Assembly: GCA_002292345.1 (NCBI GenBank)
Contig: DBBT01000139.1
Span: forward strand, 2,806-22,301
Source of the DNA: Opitutia bacterium UBA977
GTDB lineage: Bacteria > Verrucomicrobiota > Verrucomicrobiia > Opitutales > Coraliomargaritaceae
Direction of reading: 5' to 3'
DNA: 19,496 nt
The position numbers and the translations under genes are program-made. Below, in pieces: positions 15,777 to 19,496 of the stretch (positions are counted from its first letter, which is position 1; each line of letters begins with the position of its first letter). Below the pieces are notes generated by a model that was not told the DNA's origin, searched no databases, and saw only the letters and a list, made by a program, of their open reading frames with translations.

Positions 15777-17213
15777 TTACTCGATAATCAAACCTTCGAC
15801 AATTGTAGGCTTATCCTCGAGTGCCGCCCATTGCGCGACAAAGTCAGCTTCATCCGCGGCAAATAAGTGGCAGATCTCAAACCAGGTGCTCGGCACGCCT
15901 GTCTCATCCGTCTCGATTTCTTCGCCCGCAGCTCTGAGCCAACGGACGAACATCCGCAGTTGGTCCCTCTTACAAGATTTAGGCGAGTCCACGCCTTCGG
16001 CATTCTTCACTGGACTAAAATCATCCTCACGAGCCGCTTCGATAATCACTGGATTCTTTGCCAGTGGCAGCGCGTCAAACACGAACATTTCAAACTTCAC
16101 TCCATTGGCAGCGTCTGGAGTGACGATCACCCCATCCGCACCAACGTATGGGATCTTCTTATCGGCACGATGGAATGGCAGCTGCAAATCCGATGCTGTG
16201 CTGCCCGCCCGCGCAATAAATGCACGGTCAAAAATGTGAATCGCGACGCTGCCACCATTAAAGCGAATCGAGCCATCAGCATTTGTCTCCTCCTGCATCG
16301 CATCCGGCATGTCGCTATATTCCACCACCAGAGCCGCGTCATTTTGTATACAAAAATGACCGACTTTTTCGAGCGCATAGGCTTTCGGCACCATCTTGCT
16401 CGAAAGTTCTGACTGCCCGAGCACGTGAAAACCAATGAAAGCCGGATCGATACATTGAATAATTGGATTATCCACTTGGAAATAGCTCACGCAATCGACC
16501 CCCAGCTCCTCCATCTTCGCCACCGCACCACTACGCACCAACGCACGCAGCGAACCACCGTGACCATCTGGCGTCATCGCGATCTTCGACTTCTCAGCGA
16601 GCAGGATCTTGCCGTCATAATCAACCGCCGGCACCAGCCCTTGCATAATAAAATGAACCGAATCAGATTCGAGTCCGAAAAAATCTGACTCCTTAAAAGC
16701 GGCGACTGTGGCCTCATTGTTGATCTCACTGGTGAGAATGAACCAAGGAATCGTCACGCCAAAACGCTCACCTGAACGCGCGATCTTTTCAGCGAACACT
16801 TGAAAGAGTGTTTTTTGCGACACTGGGGTCACCGGATATGTGCCCTTCGGCCCATCATAGCCTAGGCGTGTGCCTTGGCCTCCCGCTACTGTAAAAGCCG
16901 CCACACGACCTGCGGCAATAGCAACCGAGCCTGCCGCAACCGCGGCGTCCCACTGTGCTTGGTCGCCTCCGTTCGCAGGTCGCGCCGTGTAAGGCGCAGG
17001 CGTTAAGCCGTCCAAATCAACCGAACTCGTATGCGCCCTCTGAAGGTGCTCAGTGACCAACGCATCCACTTCCGAAAGGTCAATCGACGACGCCTGAGCA
17101 AGTAATTGAGCCTGCCCGTCGGCATCAAGTTCATCGAAGTAACGAAAGACCTGCCCTTGGCCAGCCTGTTGAAATGCTTGAATGAGAGATGTGGTCGCGC
17201 AGGAATGATTCAT
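15777..17213 (-). CDS. UDP-sugar pyrophosphorylase, eukaryote-like UAP/UGP family
   Basis: It transfers UMP from UTP to a sugar 1-phosphate (GlcNAc-1-P or Glc-1-P), giving a UDP-sugar. Numbered from the upstream GTG, it shows the nucleotide-binding AGGQGTRLG (115-123) with PKG (127-129), HFIMQG (192-197), PDGHGG (220-225), QVDNP (251-255), FIGFHV (264-269), and NGGSVAIHIFD (324-334). These are UAP1/AGX-type motifs rather than those of bacterial GalU or GlmU. I chose the ATG at 17213 (478 residues); a GTG at 17228 would give 483. Neither has a Shine-Dalgarno sequence. With the mutase downstream it would make a two-step route from hexose 6-phosphate to UDP-sugar. UDP-Glc versus UDP-GlcNAc is open. 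Confidence 0.88.
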   Translation of the reverse strand: MNHSCATTSLIQAFQQAGQGQVFRYFDELDADGQAQLLAQASSIDLSEVDALVTEHLQRAHTSSVDLDGLTPAPYTARPANGGDQAQWDAAVAAGSVAIAAGRVAAFTVAGGQGTRLGYDGPKGTYPVTPVSQKTLFQVFAEKIARSGERFGVTIPWFILTSEINNEATVAAFKESDFFGLESDSVHFIMQGLVPAVDYDGKILLAEKSKIAMTPDGHGGSLRALVRSGAVAKMEELGVDCVSYFQVDNPIIQCIDPAFIGFHVLGQSELSSKMVPKAYALEKVGHFCIQNDAALVVEYSDMPDAMQEETNADGSIRFNGGSVAIHIFDRAFIARAGSTASDLQLPFHRADKKIPYVGADGVIVTPDAANGVKFEMFVFDALPLAKNPVIIEAAREDDFSPVKNAEGVDSPKSCKRDQLRMFVRWLRAAGEEIETDETGVPSTWFEICHLFAADEADFVAQWAALEDKPTIVEGLIIE

Positions 17214-17320
17214 AATCGAAGCCAACACTGACTAAAGTGCTGCATCGAAAATGTAAACCTCGATCCATCCACTGCGTAAAATCAAAGTTAAAACCTGATA
17301 AAGGCTATTCTCAGTGCCAC

Positions 17321-17623
17321 TCAAGGCTCATCAGAGAATCGAAACAGTAATTCATCCGGACGTGCGTACCCAAGGCGCTCACGCACCACACGCTCCAAAA
17401 ATTCCGGGTCTTCCAGCAATCGCGCCAAATAAATCTCCTTTTGCTCAAACTCTTTTCGAGCTTGTGTGAGCTTCGCCTCAATTCTAAGTTCGCGTACTCT
17501 GAAATTCTTGTACTCTCGATAAGTCTGTACCATAAGACTGCTAAAGAATACGATCAATGCTAACAGCACCCCCACCATCATGAGTAGGATTACGCGTTCT
17601 TTTCGCTGTGAAGGATTCGGCAT
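17321..17623 (-). CDS. FtsB/DivIC-like septum formation initiator protein
   Basis: A small bitopic inner-membrane protein with a periplasmic coiled coil, as in the FtsB/DivIC family that joins FtsL and FtsQ in the division complex. The layout fits: a short basic N-terminus (NPSQRKER), one membrane segment of about 20 residues, then a charged helical stretch (YREYKNFRVRELRIEAKLTQ) and the family-typical DPEFLERVVRERLGYARPDE near the C-terminus. The ATG at 17623 (100 residues) has GGAG four bases upstream, one of the few recognisable Shine-Dalgarno sequences here; a GTG at 17635 would add four residues. It lies 107 bases before the nucleotidyltransferase gene and diverges from the ExeA-like gene. 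Confidence 0.85.
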   Translation of the reverse strand: MPNPSQRKERVILLMMVGVLLALIVFFSSLMVQTYREYKNFRVRELRIEAKLTQARKEFEQKEIYLARLLEDPEFLERVVRERLGYARPDELLFRFSDEP

Positions 17624-17699
17624 TAGACTCCACACAGAAGGTCATTTTCTTGAAATTGGAAAGGGTAATCTCAGCTTAGCTTAGTAGATTTTATATCAT

Positions 17700-18518
17700 A
17701 TGTATCAGGATTATTTTGGATTCTCGGAAATGCCCTTTCACGTCACGCCTAATCCGCGTTTCCTATTTCTCAGCCCGACCCACGAAGAGGCGCTGCAGCA
17801 TCTTCGCTATGGAATCGAAGATAAAAAGGGCTTCATCGTCCTAACTGGAGAGGTCGGCTGTGGTAAAACTACGCTGTGTCGTAAGCTGCTCGAAGAGCTT
17901 GAGGCCAATGAAATGTGCGATACGGCGCTGCTCTTGAACCCCAGAATCTCTGAAACACAGCTCCTCAAAGGCATCATGAAGGAGCTAGGCGAAGAGTCGA
18001 AAGCCCGCTCCAAAAGCGATTTACTCGACAAGATGAATGACGTTCTACTCGAACGCATCGATCAAGGCCGCGAAATCGTCCTGATCATCGACGAGGCGCA
18101 AAACCTTTCCTTCGAGGTCATGGAAATGTTGCGGATGCTCTCCAACCTCGAAACCTACGATCAGAAATTGCTACAGATTATCCTCATGGGCCAGCCTGAG
18201 TTGACCCTCAAGCTCAAGGAAGACCGCTTGCGTCAGTTGCGCCAACGCGTGCTAGTCCACTACGACCTGCAACCCCTCAAGGCAACGGAGGTGCATCTCT
18301 ATATCCTGCATCGGCTCAGCCTCGCAGGCAGCAACGGCCAGCCTCAATTCACCCCGCTCGCGGTCAAAAAAATTGCCAAAGGTAGCCTAGGTATTCCACG
18401 TATGATTAACAACCTGTGCGACAAAGCCCTACTCGCCTCCTTCATTCGCAACGGCACTGATGTCAACTGGTGGGATGCACGCAAAGCCCTCAAAGACATC
18501 AATCGGCTACACAAGTAA
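17700..18518 (+). CDS. ExeA-like AAA+ ATPase (secretion/pilus accessory)
   Basis: A cytoplasmic ATPase, 272 residues, like ExeA/GspA and MshM. The N-terminus MYQDYFGFSEMPFHVTPNPR matches the conserved ExeA opening and fixes the start at 17700 although no Shine-Dalgarno sequence is present. Walker A is GEVGCGKTT (50-58), Walker B VLIIDEAQ (127-134, with Asp131-Glu132), and later MGQPEL and an IPRMINNLCDKALLAS segment (sensor 2 region) follow. Aeromonas ExeA also has a membrane segment and a peptidoglycan-binding domain at the C-terminus; this protein ends after the ATPase, like the shorter MshM type. The GspB-like gene starts 12 bases downstream. A TniB-type transposition ATPase is an alternative but is disfavoured by that partner. 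Confidence 0.9.
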   Translation: MYQDYFGFSEMPFHVTPNPRFLFLSPTHEEALQHLRYGIEDKKGFIVLTGEVGCGKTTLCRKLLEELEANEMCDTALLLNPRISETQLLKGIMKELGEESKARSKSDLLDKMNDVLLERIDQGREIVLIIDEAQNLSFEVMEMLRMLSNLETYDQKLLQIILMGQPELTLKLKEDRLRQLRQRVLVHYDLQPLKATEVHLYILHRLSLAGSNGQPQFTPLAVKKIAKGSLGIPRMINNLCDKALLASFIRNGTDVNWWDARKALKDINRLHK

Positions 18519-18530
18519 TTTTAAACACAC

Positions 18531-19202
18531 ATGAGTTTAATCAACCAAGCCCTCCGCAAAGCGCAGCATCAGCGCACCCCTAGCCGTCCAGCCACGGCTG
18601 CTGATCATGCCAGCGCGTCGCACCCAAAGTATACTGGTAACTTCAACAAGTCAGGGCTCCTCATCGGCCTCGTTGCAGGCATCGCCCTCCTCATTGGCCT
18701 CGTCGCAGGACTCACTATTGTCGTGCTGCGTAAAGACCCCGCACCAGTCGCCCAACAAGCGGCAACACTTCCAGCTCCTGCAAAGCAGATATCCCCAGCA
18801 ACACCAATAATTCAACCGCTCGCCGCACCGACTCCCGCACCGACTCAGCCACTCGAGCAAGACAGTCCCAGCGTGCTCAATGACCTGCGCCTCGCGCGCG
18901 TGGCTGCCGAAGCCAAAGCCGCCGCCGATGCGACCTCCGCCAAACAAGCAGAAGCCGCGAAGCAACTCGCCGCAACCAAAGCAGCAGCCAAACCGAGCCA
19001 AGATATTATTCAATGGCTGGGTAAATCGAAAATCTCCGGCGTTCGGCTCTCGACCAGTGGCAACAAAGTGATCCTCAATAACAATGCCTACTTGGTCGGC
19101 GAAACCGTCAACGTCGGACTCGGCCTCAAAGTCTTAATCATTCAGGAAAAGCGTGTCCTTTTTATCGATCCCAACGGCAAGAAATACCTGAAGCAATTAT
19201 AA
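18531..19202 (+). CDS. GspB-like (T2SSB domain) membrane protein
   Basis: Likely the inner-membrane partner of the ExeA-like ATPase, 223 residues. The N-terminal [12 protein letters not shown] is a characteristic GspB/ExeB opening. One membrane segment lies at about residues 42-66 and contains a doubled GLVAG (46-50 and 56-60). A Pro/Ala/Gln-rich linker (about 70-110) and an Ala/Lys-rich, probably helical stretch (about 120-155) follow. The C-terminal periplasmic domain (about 160-223) begins [16 protein letters not shown] and ends with [15 protein letters not shown], as in T2SSB domains. In Aeromonas, ExeA and ExeB form a complex that helps assemble the secretin ring. No other secretion genes are in the window. 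No Shine-Dalgarno sequence. Confidence 0.83.
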   Translation: MSLINQALRKAQHQRTPSRPATAADHASASHPKYTGNFNKSGLLIGLVAGIALLIGLVAGLTIVVLRKDPAPVAQQAATLPAPAKQISPATPIIQPLAAPTPAPTQPLEQDSPSVLNDLRLARVAAEAKAAADATSAKQAEAAKQLAATKAAAKPSQDIIQWLGKSKISGVRLSTSGNKVILNNNAYLVGETVNVGLGLKVLIIQEKRVLFIDPNGKKYLKQL

Positions 19203-19206
19203 GGAG

Positions 19207-19225
19207 TGTGGGCGACTCGCCCACA
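19207..19225. repeat. REP-like perfect palindrome, copy 1
   Basis: Two 9-base arms, TGTGGGCGA and TCGCCCACA, flank a single central C. It lies four bases past the GspB-like stop codon. No T-tract follows, so it is not a standard intrinsic terminator, though it could stabilise the mRNA 3' end. Confidence 0.75.
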
Positions 19226-19236
19226 TTAGGCAACGA

Positions 19237-19255
19237 CGAGGGCGAGTCGCCCTCG
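19237..19255. repeat. REP-like perfect palindrome, copy 2
   Basis: Two 9-base arms, CGAGGGCGA and TCGCCCTCG, flank a central G. The core GGGCGA-N-TCGCCC is shared with the preceding palindrome, but with the complementary central base, so the two copies form an inverted pair 11 bases apart, as in REP/BIME elements. Confidence 0.75.
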
Positions 19256-19311
19256 CTCCAATTCAAAATGCATGCGAACAGATAAGTGCGTTTTTGCAGC
19301 AGCGCTTCACA

Positions 19312-19382
19312 CAGCCTGGTATTCCCGCTGGGAATCGACTACGCAGCCGCAGGCGAAGACCCCACCCAGATCACCATCTAGG
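19312..19382 (-). pseudogene. Decayed 3' half of tRNA-Arg(CCU), or att-site remnant
   Basis: Positions 19312-19338 repeat exactly, over 27 bases, the tRNA-Arg 3' end at 19418-19444 (T-arm, acceptor, CCA and five bases beyond). After a 25-base interruption (19339-19363), 19364-19382 again follows the tRNA (17 of 19 bases match 19445-19464, with one gap) up to and including the anticodon CCT. The 5' half is absent. Anticodon loop to 3' end is the segment that tRNA-targeting integrases commonly duplicate. A decayed tandem gene copy is the other explanation. Confidence 0.6.
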
Positions 19383-19422
19383 TTCGACTAACTCACACGT
19401 AAGTGTGTCACCATGCGCAGCC

Positions 19423-19496
19423 TGGTATTCCCGCTGGGAATCGAACCCAGATCGACTATTTAGGAAACAGTTGTTCTATCCATTGAACTACGGGAA
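19423..19496 (-). tRNA. tRNA-Arg (anticodon CCU), 5' base cut off by the window edge
   Basis: Read on the minus strand, the cloverleaf is complete except for the first acceptor base, which must be A just outside the window. The acceptor (A)TTCCCG pairs with CGGGAAT. The D-arm is GTTC/GAAC. The anticodon stem ACTGT/ATAGT holds loop TTCCTAA, giving anticodon CCT. The T-arm is CTGGG-TTCGATT-CCCAG, the discriminator is A, and CCA is encoded (19423-19425). It reads codon AGG. A small hairpin CACAC-TTAC-GTGTG lies about 15 bases past its 3' end, without a T-tract. Confidence 0.95.

Noticed and set aside
15867-16412. Plus-strand frame of 181 codons inside the nucleotidyltransferase gene
   Set aside because: It is antisense to strongly conserved UAP/UGP motifs, has no recognisable domain and no promoter or ribosome binding site.
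17700-18518. TniB/IstB-type transposition ATPase
   Set aside because: The N-terminal ExeA-type opening and the adjacent GspB-like gene fit secretion or pilus assembly; no transposase or terminal inverted repeats are nearby.
19200-19275. AAGGAG just after the GspB-like stop as a ribosome binding site for a further gene
   Set aside because: The following frames close within a few codons, and the palindromes occupy the space where a start would lie.
1-19496. CRISPR array, insertion sequence or prophage genes
   Set aside because: No regular direct repeats with spacers, no transposase, integrase or phage-like genes were found; the only mobile-element hints are the tRNA fragment and the REP-like palindromes.

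Overview
The window carries about fifteen protein genes and one tRNA, tightly packed and of moderate GC. Gene content (a GldA/F/G-like ABC cassette with a DUF4340 protein, an AsmA-like giant, a eukaryote-type UDP-sugar pyrophosphorylase, a PGM2-type phosphohexomutase, an ExeA/GspB pair) and the near absence of Shine-Dalgarno sequences suggest a Gram-negative member of the Planctomycetota-Verrucomicrobiota group, most likely an Opitutae/Puniceicoccales-type verrucomicrobium. That placement is inference from protein style; no rRNA is present.

Layout. Positions 1-417 contain no clear protein gene but hold a structured stretch that ends in a strong plus-strand intrinsic terminator. RNase D (rnd) is on the minus strand, divergent from a five-gene plus-strand operon at 1763-9652: ABC ATPase, ABC-2 permease, GldG-like protein, DUF4340 protein, AsmA-like protein. 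The two promoters share a 181-bp region containing two dyad symmetries. The operon meets a minus-strand operon head-on, with both stop codons inside one TTAA. Transcribed right to left, that operon is DNA photolyase, TIGR01777 epimerase, FAD-dependent amine-oxidase-like protein, which looks like a light/oxidative-stress module. A nitroreductase diverges from it and is closed by a perfect 11-bp terminator.

Next, on the minus strand (right to left), are an FtsB/DivIC-like protein, a UAP/UGP-type nucleotidyltransferase and a phosphohexomutase. The last two plausibly supply UDP-sugars. Divergent from these is a plus-strand pair, an ExeA-like AAA ATPase and a GspB-like membrane protein, which resembles an accessory module of type II secretion or pilus assembly. 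The right edge has two REP-like palindromes, a decayed 3' fragment of tRNA-Arg(CCU), and the nearly complete tRNA-Arg(CCU) gene, which lacks only its first base.

The two best candidates for something undescribed are the ABC-GldG-DUF4340-AsmA operon, as an envelope export or lipid-handling system, and the duplicated tRNA-Arg 3' half, as a possible scar of an integrated element.
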